Assembly (NCBI GenBank): GCA_009692465.1
Contig: SHZD01000010.1
Coordinates: 1 to 54,507, forward strand
Direction of reading: 5' to 3'
DNA: 54,507 nt
Source of the DNA: Myxococcales bacterium
Lineage (GTDB): Bacteria > Myxococcota_A > UBA9042
A model generated the notes under the pieces. It saw only the letters and a program-made list of their open reading frames with translations, was not told the DNA's origin and did no database searches. A program made the translations under genes and the position numbers. Positions 9,088 to 16,325 of the stretch are shown one piece after another. Within the stretch, counting starts at the first letter, position 1, and each line of letters opens with the position of its first letter.

Positions 9088-9400
9088 ACAGGGCTAGTAT
9101 TCGCTGGAGGCAGGCCCAGTGTTCGCTGCACACAGGGCTAGTATTCGCTGGAGGCAGGCCCAGTGTTCGCTGCACACAGGCCCAGTGTTCGCTGCACACA
9201 GGCCCAGTATTCAATGCACACAGACCCAGTATTCAATGCACACAGACCCAGTATTCAATGCACACAGACCCAGTATTCAATGCACACAGGCCCAGTATTC
9301 AATGCACACAGGCCCAGTATTCAATGCACACAGGCCCAGTATTCAATGCACACAGGCCCAGTGTTCGCTGCACACAGGCCCAGTATTGGCTGAACACAGG
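9071..9400. repeat. 22-nt minisatellite, about 15 copies
   Basis: Unit GCACACAGGCCCAGTATTCAAT at an even 22-nt period, with graded variants: TTCGCT instead of TTCAAT, GGGCTAG instead of GGCCCAG, GACCCAG. Copies at both ends differ from those in the middle, typical of slippage or unequal exchange. The unit length is not a multiple of three, so all frames stay open and spurious long reading frames cross it. It overlaps the start of the coupled small membrane gene and lies upstream of the aldehyde dehydrogenase. Confidence 0.95.
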
Positions 9401-9490
9401 GCCAGCACTGGCGCCAAAAGGCATTTTGCCGTATTCAGCGCCCGCCGCGCCGTCCGCTCGCACTGTGGGCCCAGCGGGTCTGGGCCCAGC

Positions 9491-9580
9491 ACCGTCGAGC
9501 ACTTCACCGTCGAGCACTTCACCGTCGAGCACTTCACCGTCGAGCACTTCACCGTCGAGCACTTCACCGTCGGGCACCGC
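9491..9580. repeat. 15-nt tandem array, 5 copies plus a degenerate one
   Basis: ACCGTCGAGCACTTC repeats from 9491 to 9565, then a degenerate copy (ACCGTCGGGCACCGC). It ends about 40 bp before the aldehyde dehydrogenase start, between its presumed promoter region and its ribosome site, so it probably lies in the 5' leader. Confidence 0.9.
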
Positions 9581-9620
9581 ACCTGCGGCCCATGCGCACC
9601 TTATTTTGGAGATCACCACC

Positions 9621-11096
9621 ATGTCAACCGACCCGACCCCTGCCGACTCTGGTAGTGCCATGGCTGCCGTCGCCGTCGTGCAACGGGTGCGCGCGGCTCA
9701 AGTGGGCTGGGCTTTGCTATCCGTTGCGGAACGGGTCGCGCGCCTGCGCCAGGCGAGCGCGGCGCTGCTGAGCCAAGCCGAGGAATTGGCGCAGTTAATC
9801 GTCACTGAAACCCACAAACCGCTGGCGGAATCGTACAGCAGCGAAGTATTGGGCGTTGGCGATCTGTTCGCCTATTGGTGCAAGTACGGACCGGCACAGC
9901 TGGAGCCGCGCAAAGGCCTGATTCCTTCACTGGAAATGCCGGGAAAGAAGGCCAAAGTCTACCGGGTGCCGCGTGGGGTCGTGGCCTGCATTTCGCCGTG
10001 GAATTATCCAGTGTCGCTGCCGATGCGCACCCTTGTGCCTGCGCTTTTGGCCGGCAACGGGGTGGTGCTCAAGCCGTCCGAAGTGACGCCGCGCACCGGT
10101 AAGTGGCTGATTGACCGACTACATGCGGTGTTGGGCGACATTGTGGGGGTCGTTGAGGGCGACGGTGCAGCCGGTGCCGCGCTGGTGCAGGCCCAGCCGG
10201 ATCTGGTGGTGTTCACCGGTTCGACGCGCACCGGGCGCAAGGTGGCGGTGGCCTGTGCCGAACGCGGAATCCCGTGCGAGTTGGAATTGGGCGGCAAAGA
10301 CTGCGCCATCGTGCTCGACGACTGCGACATCGAGCGCACCGCGGCTGGGGTCGCATGGGGGATCTTGACCAACGCTGGTCAAAATTGTTCTGGAATTGAG
10401 CGCGTTGCGGTACACAAGAGCATCGCGCATGTTTTTGTACCCAAGCTCATTGCGGCGATGGAGCGCGCGGGGCGCGATGTCCCTGAGCTGGTCACCCCGA
10501 TGCAGCGCGGCATCGTTTCCGCCCAGCTGGCTGATGCCATCGCCCGCGGCGCAACGGTGCTCACCGGCGGCAGCGTGGATGCCGACCGCCCGCTGGCGCC
10601 GATTCTGCTGACCCAAGTGCCCACCGACGCACCGGCGTGGACCGATGAGTCGTTTGGTCCGATCGCCGTGCTGGCCCAAGGCCCCGACGACGAAGCCCTG
10701 ATCGCGCTGGCCAACGACAGTCGCTATGGCCTGGGCGCCTCGGTGTGGGGTGGCAATCCGGAGCGGGCGCTGGCGGTGGCATCCAAAGTCAAGACTGGGA
10801 TGGTTTGGATCAATAACCACAGTTTTTCAGGGGCTTTGCCTGACTTGCCTTGGACTGGGGTCGGCGATTCCGGCACCGGAGTGACCAACTCGCCCGATGC
10901 CCTGTCACACATGACCCGGCCACGGCTGGTCGTTGTCGACAGCAGCAAAGCGATCGAGCCGTGGTGGTATCCCTATGGCGACAAAATGGTCGATTTAATG
11001 CGGATATTGGTTGCGCGCCAGCAGAGTGGCGGGCTGGGGGCCACCTTGAGGACGCTCAAGGCGTTGAAAGCGCGCAATGCAGAAATGTCAAAATAA
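9621..11096 (+). CDS. NAD(P)-dependent aldehyde dehydrogenase
   Basis: 491 residues. The ATG at 9621 has GGAG at 9608-9611. The frame is open far upstream only because the repeat arrays lack stops. ALDH landmarks: PWNYP (Asn128), cofactor Lys151 in KPSE, FTGSTRTG (199-205), general base Glu222 in LELGGK, catalytic Cys256 in NAGQNCSG, and a C-terminal 'WINNHSFSGALPDLPWTGVG' segment. Length is normal for the family. Substrate not defined. The neighbouring GMC oxidoreductase, transcribed divergently, could supply an aldehyde, making an alcohol-to-acid oxidation pair plausible. Confidence 0.88.
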   Translation: MSTDPTPADSGSAMAAVAVVQRVRAAQVGWALLSVAERVARLRQASAALLSQAEELAQLIVTETHKPLAESYSSEVLGVGDLFAYWCKYGPAQLEPRKGLIPSLEMPGKKAKVYRVPRGVVACISPWNYPVSLPMRTLVPALLAGNGVVLKPSEVTPRTGKWLIDRLHAVLGDIVGVVEGDGAAGAALVQAQPDLVVFTGSTRTGRKVAVACAERGIPCELELGGKDCAIVLDDCDIERTAAGVAWGILTNAGQNCSGIERVAVHKSIAHVFVPKLIAAMERAGRDVPELVTPMQRGIVSAQLADAIARGATVLTGGSVDADRPLAPILLTQVPTDAPAWTDESFGPIAVLAQGPDDEALIALANDSRYGLGASVWGGNPERALAVASKVKTGMVWINNHSFSGALPDLPWTGVGDSGTGVTNSPDALSHMTRPRLVVVDSSKAIEPWWYPYGDKMVDLMRILVARQQSGGLGATLRTLKALKARNAEMSK

Positions 11097-11164
11097 TTGG
11101 GATCTTATACTTTCAGTCACTCCGTCTCACCGGCCTGCTCCGGGCCTGTACCTCAAGCGAGCCC

Positions 11165-11968
11165 ATGCCACAGTTTATTTGCGCCTCTTGCAACAAACCA
11201 TTTGAAGTAGTTCAAGAAACCCTTGACAAGTACCCGGGCTGGAAGCCGCGGTTTTGCATCGCCCATCGCAAGAATGCGGCGCGCGGCAACTCGTTCACTT
11301 CGTTTTCGCGCGGCAAGCCCGCGGGCACAGGCAGCGCCGATAGTCGCCCCACGGTGGCAGAGGAGCCCGCAGCGCCAACTGGACCTGTGGTGCCGCGCCG
11401 CTTGCCTCCGGGTCACGCCGCGGGCAGTCGCACATTTGGCCGTGGTTTGCCCACTCGCGAAGTCCTGACGCCCGAGGAAGCGCTGGAAAAATACCCAGGA
11501 GGCCCGTCGACTGGGGTGTTTACCGACGGCGGCTGCGAGCCCAATCCGGGACCCGGCGGTTGGGGGTTTGTGCACGTGATCGATGGCGAGATTATCAAAA
11601 AGGCCTACGGCGGCGACCGCGAAACCACCAATAACCGCATGGAAATGACTGCGATTATTCGCGCGCTCGATTACTTGCCGGCCGACTCCGAGGCCGTGAT
11701 CTATTCGGACAGCGACTTGTGCGTCAAGACCCTGAACGAGTGGTCCAAGACCTGGAAGGCCAAGGGTTGGCAGCGCAAAGGCGGCGCGCCGATTGCCAAT
11801 TTGGACTTGGTGATCGGCGGCTACGAGGCGTTCAAAGACCGCCCGAAAGTTCGCATTGAGTGGATCCGCGCCCACGACGGCAGCCGCTGGAATGAATACG
11901 CGGACGCGTTGGCAACGGTGGGATTGCGCGCGGAGGGCTCGCGCAAAGTGGTCAAGAGTACAGAGTGA
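11165..11968 (+). CDS. rnhA: Ribonuclease HI with N-terminal Cys-rich extension
   Basis: 267 residues from an ATG at 11165. The RNase H fold occupies about 115-255, with the four acidic residues Asp121 (TDGGCEPNPGPGGWG), Glu160 (NRMEM), Asp182 (YSDSD) and Asp247 (NEYADAL), plus His237 in RAHDG. It cleaves RNA in RNA:DNA hybrids. The first about 35 residues (ICASC ... FCIAHR) form a small Cys/His cluster that could bind zinc, separate from the usual hybrid-binding domain, and are joined by a Pro/Ala/Gly-rich linker (about 45-95). That architecture is unusual for a housekeeping RNase HI. Confidence 0.9.
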   Translation: MPQFICASCNKPFEVVQETLDKYPGWKPRFCIAHRKNAARGNSFTSFSRGKPAGTGSADSRPTVAEEPAAPTGPVVPRRLPPGHAAGSRTFGRGLPTREVLTPEEALEKYPGGPSTGVFTDGGCEPNPGPGGWGFVHVIDGEIIKKAYGGDRETTNNRMEMTAIIRALDYLPADSEAVIYSDSDLCVKTLNEWSKTWKAKGWQRKGGAPIANLDLVIGGYEAFKDRPKVRIEWIRAHDGSRWNEYADALATVGLRAEGSRKVVKSTE

Positions 11969-12001
11969 GCCACAGTTGGCTTGGGCCACTCATGGGCCTG
12001 A

Positions 12002-12760
12002 CTAGGCTTGGGCGCTGGACGGCAAGGCGCTGTCGCCAAACAGGTAGCGGCCGCAGTGCGGACACTGCACTAGGCTCGTCGCGCGCAACACCATCTCGGC
12101 AAAACGGGGCTGTAACGCCATATTGCAGCCGCTGCACGAGTCGTTGACCATCTCAACAACGCCTTTGCCGTCGCGAGCCGCGCCGATACGCTGGTAGCGC
12201 TTGACGATCGCCGGGTCGACTTGCGCCGCAACGGCCGATCGTCGAACGTTGACCTCGCCGATCTTGGCGTCCATGGTGTCCAAGCTGGCCTGATTGTCGC
12301 GCTCGGCCTGATCGGCTTCGGTGCGCCAATCGGCAAACTTGACTTCTTCTTTGGCAATCGCCGCGCGGAATTCGTCGATCGCGACGACCAACTTGGCGAC
12401 GTCGTCTTCCTTGGTTGTAATATTTTTGCGAATAATATCAAGCTCTTTGTTGACGGCGACGTATTCCCTGGATCGCGTCACCCCGCTAAGCTTGGACTTG
12501 GACTTGACCAAGCGCTCCTTGTCGGTATCGAGCTCGCCAGACTTGGTGCGGTACCACGATTCGGCCTCGGTCAGCTTGCCGCGCTTGTCGTCAATTTCGC
12601 GTTGCATGTGCGCGATCACTTTGCGCAGGCGCTCCAAGTGGTCTAAGCGCTCCGTGCGTCGATTGCGGATTTCGCGCGCCTCGTCGTCCAGAGTCTGCAA
12701 CTTACGCAAGACATTAATGATCTCTTGCGGACTGGTCGCGGTGGCCGTATTCGCTTGCAT
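12002..12760 (-). CDS. Coiled-coil protein with C4 zinc ribbon (CT398/YbeQ-type, formerly DUF164)
   Basis: 252 residues. The ATG at 12760 is preceded by GAGGA in GGCGAGGAAGCA. Residues about 10-180 form long heptad-rich helices (RTERLDHLERLRKVIAHMQR). The C-terminus has two CxxC pairs, SCSGCNMAL and VQCPHCGRYLF, the zinc-ribbon of this widespread bacterial family. Members are nucleic-acid- or RNA-polymerase-associated scaffolds, but the exact function is not settled. It converges with rnhA, whose stop is only 33 bp away. Confidence 0.85.
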   Translation of the reverse strand: MQANTATATSPQEIINVLRKLQTLDDEAREIRNRRTERLDHLERLRKVIAHMQREIDDKRGKLTEAESWYRTKSGELDTDKERLVKSKSKLSGVTRSREYVAVNKELDIIRKNITTKEDDVAKLVVAIDEFRAAIAKEEVKFADWRTEADQAERDNQASLDTMDAKIGEVNVRRSAVAAQVDPAIVKRYQRIGAARDGKGVVEMVNDSCSGCNMALQPRFAEMVLRATSLVQCPHCGRYLFGDSALPSSAQA

Positions 12761-12819
12761 TGCTTCCTCGCCTTGGACCCGGCTGCGTGCGCGCTGGTGA
12801 TCGATGGACTCGCGGAACG

Positions 12820-13068
12820 CCCTGTTCGCAACGCCAGTTACTGTTCGCAACGCCAGTTACTGTTCGCTACGCCAGTTACTGTTCGCTACGCCAGTTACTG
12901 TTCGCTACGCCAGTTACTGTTCGCTACGCCAGTTACTGTTCGCTACGCCAGTTACTGTTCGCAACGCCAGTTACTGTTCGCTACGCCGGTTCCTGTTCGC
13001 TACGCCGGTTCCTGTTCGCTACGCCGGTTCCTGTTCGCTACGCCGGTTCCTGTTCGCTACGCCGGTTA
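12820..13068. repeat. 19-nt minisatellite, 13 copies
   Basis: CTGTTCGCTACGCCAGTTA is repeated without spacers. The first two copies and one internal copy have GCAAC for GCTAC; the last five read CCGGTTC instead of CCAGTTA. So two variants occupy two blocks. It lies between the zinc-ribbon gene's ribosome site and the tRNA gene. Confidence 0.95.
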
Positions 13069-13113
13069 GCGGCGAAACGAGAAGCACTTGCGATTTCGCC
13101 GGTGAGCGCACAG

Positions 13114-13186
13114 TGGGCCCACCTGGATTCGAACCAGGAACCAGCCGGTTATGAGCCGGCAGCTCTGACCGTTGAGCTATGGGCCC
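13114..13186 (-). tRNA. tRNA with CAU anticodon (elongator Met or Ile2)
   Basis: 73 nt fold into a complete cloverleaf on the minus strand: acceptor GGGCCCA/TGGGCCC, D-arm GCTC...GAGC, anticodon stem GCCGG/CCGGC with loop CTCATAA, T-arm CCTGG-TTCGAAT-CCAGG, discriminator A. CCA is not encoded (CTG follows). The absence of a mismatched first acceptor pair argues against initiator tRNA. Whether C34 is modified to lysidine (Ile) cannot be told from this alone. Confidence 0.93.
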
Positions 13187-13402
13187 ATGTGGGTGCGCCT
13201 GATCTGCCGCATAGGCAGGCCGTGGCGCGGCGCAGTAGAATGAACGCGGAATGGGTTGGCGTCAAGGACCAAATGGACCCCCGATTCCCCGCTTTCGGCG
13301 CGACTCGGGATCGGCGCGCCCTAGGTTGCGTCGGCGGTCGCAGCGGCGCGACAAAGTGTTGACCGCCCGACTGTGTAGGCTAAAGTCGAGCACAGGAGCA
13401 CC

Positions 13403-14251
13403 ATGTACGGATTGTTGATTGTACCGCCGCCCCCTCAGGTCGGAGCCGCAGCGCAAGCGCTGGCGCAACTGCTGGGTGGAACCGCTTATGACCACCGCCA
13501 AGCCTTGTTGCGCAATCTGCCCTATGTGCCGGCATGGCGAGAAGCTGTCAGCGAAATTCGCAGCATGACCAGCGCGTTGCACCAAGTCGGGGCCCAAGCG
13601 TGGCCGATCGCGCGCGCCGCTTTGGAAGTGGGTCCAGTGGTGTGGCCTGCCCGCTCATTTCGTTTGGACCGGGGTGGGATTACCTTGGTGAGTCGCAGCG
13701 AAACTGTGCAGATTCGCTGGCCGGACATTGGCTTGGCGCTGCCATGCCGGGCGGACTTTGGGGAAGCCACCACCACCACCACCACCACCAAGAAACAGAG
13801 CTTGATGCGCTTGGCCATGGGCGTGCCGATCGCCGGCAAGAAAGTCGAAGTGGAACAAGAACGCAGCACGGAACATGCGTTTTTCTGCTTGGTTTGGGCG
13901 CGAACGGCAGCGCCGGACGGTCAGGAAGTGATCGCGCGGTTGGACGCGCAAGGTCTGGACTACGCCGGGCTCGGCGAGCAAAAGACCGGCTCTTCGACGG
14001 CTAACTATTTGATTTTAATACGTGCAATCGAAGCAGCCGTCGGCACGGCTTGGGATCCGCGGTTGGAACGGGCCGGCGGCAAAATCGTGCCGATTGGGGC
14101 GCCACCGGTCCAGTCGCGGGCGAGTCCTAGTCGCTCGACCAAGGTCGAAACGGTGGCCAGTAGCTGGGACACCGATGGGGCGGTGGTGCAGGCGGCGCGC
14201 TTGCTGATTATTGCGGCGCGTCTGCGGGCAGCGAATGCCGGCCGAGCCTAG
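13403..14251 (+). CDS. Protein of unknown function with a Thr homopolymer
   Basis: 282 residues. The ATG at 13403 has GGAG 8 nt upstream. No family recognised. The N-terminal half (about 1-115) and C-terminal half (about 140-225) look folded. They are separated by seven consecutive Thr codons (an ACC run near 13768-13791), a slippage-prone tract. The tail is basic and Ala-rich. The TAG stop (14249-14251) is made from the CTAG that borders an inserted repeat element, so the original C-terminus may have been longer. Confidence 0.65.
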   Translation: MYGLLIVPPPPQVGAAAQALAQLLGGTAYDHRQALLRNLPYVPAWREAVSEIRSMTSALHQVGAQAWPIARAALEVGPVVWPARSFRLDRGGITLVSRSETVQIRWPDIGLALPCRADFGEATTTTTTTKKQSLMRLAMGVPIAGKKVEVEQERSTEHAFFCLVWARTAAPDGQEVIARLDAQGLDYAGLGEQKTGSSTANYLILIRAIEAAVGTAWDPRLERAGGKIVPIGAPPVQSRASPSRSTKVETVASSWDTDGAVVQAARLLIIAARLRAANAGRA

Positions 14252-14466
14252 GAGCCTGTCGGAAATCAAACGCATTTTGAATGTCTATCCGGTTATACAC
14301 ATCGAATCTATTACGATCTGACAGTGTCCTAGCCATTCAGATATTCTCAACTGTCCAAGAACTGCCCGGAGAACTGGCCCAATCAAATTCGTGCAGTTTC
14401 AGACAGTTGCCGCCGTCTAGCCAGACGGCGCTAGGAGCGAGTCGGAATACTCCGACACGCTCCTAG
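14248..14466 (+). mobile_element. Family-1 structured element, copy A (219 bp)
   Basis: Non-coding element bounded by CTAG on both sides with inverted ends CTAGGAGC(C/G)TGTCGGA. Internally it folds into several hairpins: an end hairpin with CTAGGAGCG...CGCTCCTAG, a CCGTCT/AGACGG hairpin, and an arm built from AACTGTCC...GACAGTT. Copies B (20435-20653) and C (54359 onward) carry the same segments in the opposite orientation. It carries no transposase, so it would be mobilised in trans, like a MITE. Confidence 0.85.
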
Positions 14467-14496
14467 GCAACAACTAGAAAATACGCAGAAAATGGG

Positions 14497-14755
14497 TTAG
14501 GGGCCAGGCAAGAATTACCCGATCGGTCCACGTTCAAAACGGAGGGTCGAGTCGGCTTGCAAAGCCGCGAGTTAGTTGCAGCACGCCACGCGCTGCACCC
14601 TCGATAAATGAAGCTTTTCAGCGTACTGCAAGGCGACCGGGCTTTCCGGTGCCCGCGGGGTTCGGAGCGGCGCGCCCCGAGTTTCTACCTAGCGACCAAC
14701 CAGGCAAGCAGTGGGCCAAAGTACAAAATCGACTTGATCTTGCTTGAGCCCTTAG
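14497..14755 (+). mobile_element. Family-3 element, copy with internal insertion
   Basis: Flanked by TTAG on both sides (14497-14500 and 14752-14755). It starts GGGCCAGGCAAGAATTA and ends CTTGCTTGAGCCC, and contains the family core GTCGGCTTGCAAAGCCGCGAG and TAGCGACCAACCAGGCAAGCA. The core is split by about 110 bp of extra GC-rich sequence. Its right border supplies the TAA stop of proB, read on the other strand. Together with copy A next to it, this fills the 14252-14751 gene-free stretch. Confidence 0.75.
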
Positions 14756-15891
14756 AGCACCACCAGATCGTCGCGATGAACCAGCTCACCGGCCGGCAAC
14801 CACCCGAACAATTGGACGATTTGCTCGCTGCGCAGGCCGCAGACGCTGGCCGCATCGGCGCTGGCGTAGCGCACTAGGCCTTTGGCGATCACTTTGCCCT
14901 CAGGGTCGAGCAAGTCGACGGCGTCGCCGATCTCAAAATGGCCCGTGACTTGCACGACACCGGCTGGCAACAGGCTCTTGCCGCCGCCGCTGATCGCCAG
15001 CGCCGCCCCGTTGTCGAGGTGCAAGCTGCCGCGGCCGCGCACCGAAGTCGCAATCCACGATCGCTTGCCCTGCAATTTTCGAGCGGGCGGCGCAAAAACC
15101 GTGCCGACTTGCTCACCGTTGAGCAGGCGCAGCAGCGCTTGCGGGGACTTTCCGGAGCCGATGGCCGAGACGATACCGACCGCGCCAGCCTTTTGTGCCG
15201 CCAAAACTTTGCTGCGCATCCCGCCGGTGCCAAACGCCGAAGTTGCGGTTTGAGCCGCCGCCACCGCCACCTGATCGCTCGCGCCTACCCACGGCAGCAG
15301 CCGCGCCGAGGCATCGGTATGCGGGTTGGCCGAAAACAAGCCCTCGACCTCGGTCAACAGCACCAGCGCATCGGCTTCGACGACGTGGGCGACTTGGGCA
15401 GCCAATTGGTCGTTGTCGCCAAACTTGAGCTCCTCGACCGCCACCGTGTCGTTTTCATTGATAATCGGCACCACGCCGGCGGCCAGCAACTCGCCCATCA
15501 CCCGTCGAGCGTGCAGAAAGCGGCTGCGGTCGGCCAAGTCGCCATGGGTCAACAAGATTTGCGCTACGTGGCGGTGGGCAATGGCAAATTCCTGGCGGTA
15601 GCGCGCCATCAGTAGGGGCTGGCCGATCGCCGCCAGTGCCTGCTTGCCCAGCTCAAGTTGCGCAACGATCTGGGCGCCCAGCTCACCCGTGCCCGAGGCG
15701 ACTGCGCCAGAAGACACCAGCACGACCTGGCGACCCTGATCGATCAACGCGTTGAGATCCTGACATAAACCCGCAACAGTTCGGCTATCCAGCCGCCCAT
15801 CGGGTTGGCACAGCGCCTGGGAGCCAATCTTGACCACCACCCGGCGGGCGGCGCCCAGTTGCCTGCGCAGATCGGATTCTTGCTTGGTCAT
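14752..15891 (-). CDS. proB: Glutamate 5-kinase
   Basis: 379 residues from an ATG at 15891 (a GTG at 15909 is also in frame). It catalyses ATP-dependent phosphorylation of glutamate, the first step of proline synthesis. Amino-acid kinase motifs: VVVKIGSQAL at the N-terminus, VLVSSGAVASG, the NENDTVAVEELKFGDND substrate loop, and AFGTGGMRSKV. A C-terminal PUA domain (about 280-375) is present, as in E. coli ProB, so length is standard. No proA is adjacent. The gene is bordered by dispersed elements at both ends, and its stop codon falls inside one of them. Confidence 0.95.
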   Translation of the reverse strand: MTKQESDLRRQLGAARRVVVKIGSQALCQPDGRLDSRTVAGLCQDLNALIDQGRQVVLVSSGAVASGTGELGAQIVAQLELGKQALAAIGQPLLMARYRQEFAIAHRHVAQILLTHGDLADRSRFLHARRVMGELLAAGVVPIINENDTVAVEELKFGDNDQLAAQVAHVVEADALVLLTEVEGLFSANPHTDASARLLPWVGASDQVAVAAAQTATSAFGTGGMRSKVLAAQKAGAVGIVSAIGSGKSPQALLRLLNGEQVGTVFAPPARKLQGKRSWIATSVRGRGSLHLDNGAALAISGGGKSLLPAGVVQVTGHFEIGDAVDLLDPEGKVIAKGLVRYASADAASVCGLRSEQIVQLFGWLPAGELVHRDDLVVL

Positions 15892-15909
15892 GGCTCGCCG
15901 CTGCCCCAC

Positions 15910-16050
15910 TTAGGAACTGTCCTGAAATAACTCGATCGATCTGGGCAACACAGGAGCGGCGAGTCGGCCTTTCAGGACGCGAGCTTAGCGACCCACAAGG
16001 CAAGCAAACTGAACCAGTCCCAGAATGACTTATTCTGGGACAGTTGTTAA
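15910..16050 (+). mobile_element. Family-2 element, tandem copy 1
   Basis: Runs from TTAG (15910-15913) to TTAA (16047-16050), with inverted ends GGAACTGTCC / GGGACAGTT. The inside reads AACTCGATCGATCTGGGCAA, then a core GAGTCGGCCTTTCAGGACGC and TTAGCGACCCACAAGGCAAG. It is nearly identical to copy 2 directly after it. Confidence 0.88.
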
Positions 16051-16189
16051 GGAACTGTCCCCAAATAACTCGATCGATCTGGGCAACACAGGAGCGGCGA
16101 GTCGGCCTTTCAGGACGCGAGCTTAGCGACCCACAAGGCAAGCAAACTGAACCAGTCCCAGAATGACTTATTCTGGGACAGTTCCTTAC
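16047..16189 (+). mobile_element. Family-2 element, tandem copy 2
   Basis: Starts at the shared TTAA and ends GGGACAGTTCC followed by TTAC. The inverted ends (GGAACTGTCCC) are perfect. Nearly identical to copy 1, so the pair is recent. Between it and murA (16190-16325) there is no gene. A short plus-strand frame ending at 16279 (AQIKELPVDQPP...) could be the tail of a gene destroyed by the insertions, but this is weak. Confidence 0.88.
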
Positions 16190-16325
16190 CTCAGCACTTG
16201 CCCAGATCAAGGAACTGCCGGTCGATCAACCGCCCATCTGCAGCGAGCTGCCCAATGCGGTGCTGGGGCTTGGGTCCTAGGCCACGGCCCGCGATTGCCG
16301 GTTTGTTGCTCTGGCGCCAATGCGC

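Noticed and set aside
9071-9580. CRISPR-like regular repeats
   Set aside because: Units of 22 and 15 nt follow each other with no unique spacers, and no cas genes are present. They are minisatellites. The same applies to 12820-13068.
8826-9620. Long N-terminal extension of the aldehyde dehydrogenase (open frame from 8826)
   Set aside because: It runs through repeat arrays with non-protein-like composition. The conserved domain and a ribosome site point to the ATG at 9621.
14248-14755. Prophage or integron attachment region
   Set aside because: No integrase or phage genes. The structure is explained by two short elements with YTAR borders.
16190-16279. C-terminal fragment of a lost gene (plus strand, ends TAG at 16279)
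   Set aside because: Only about 28 codons, no recognisable family. Mentioned in the element entry but not called.
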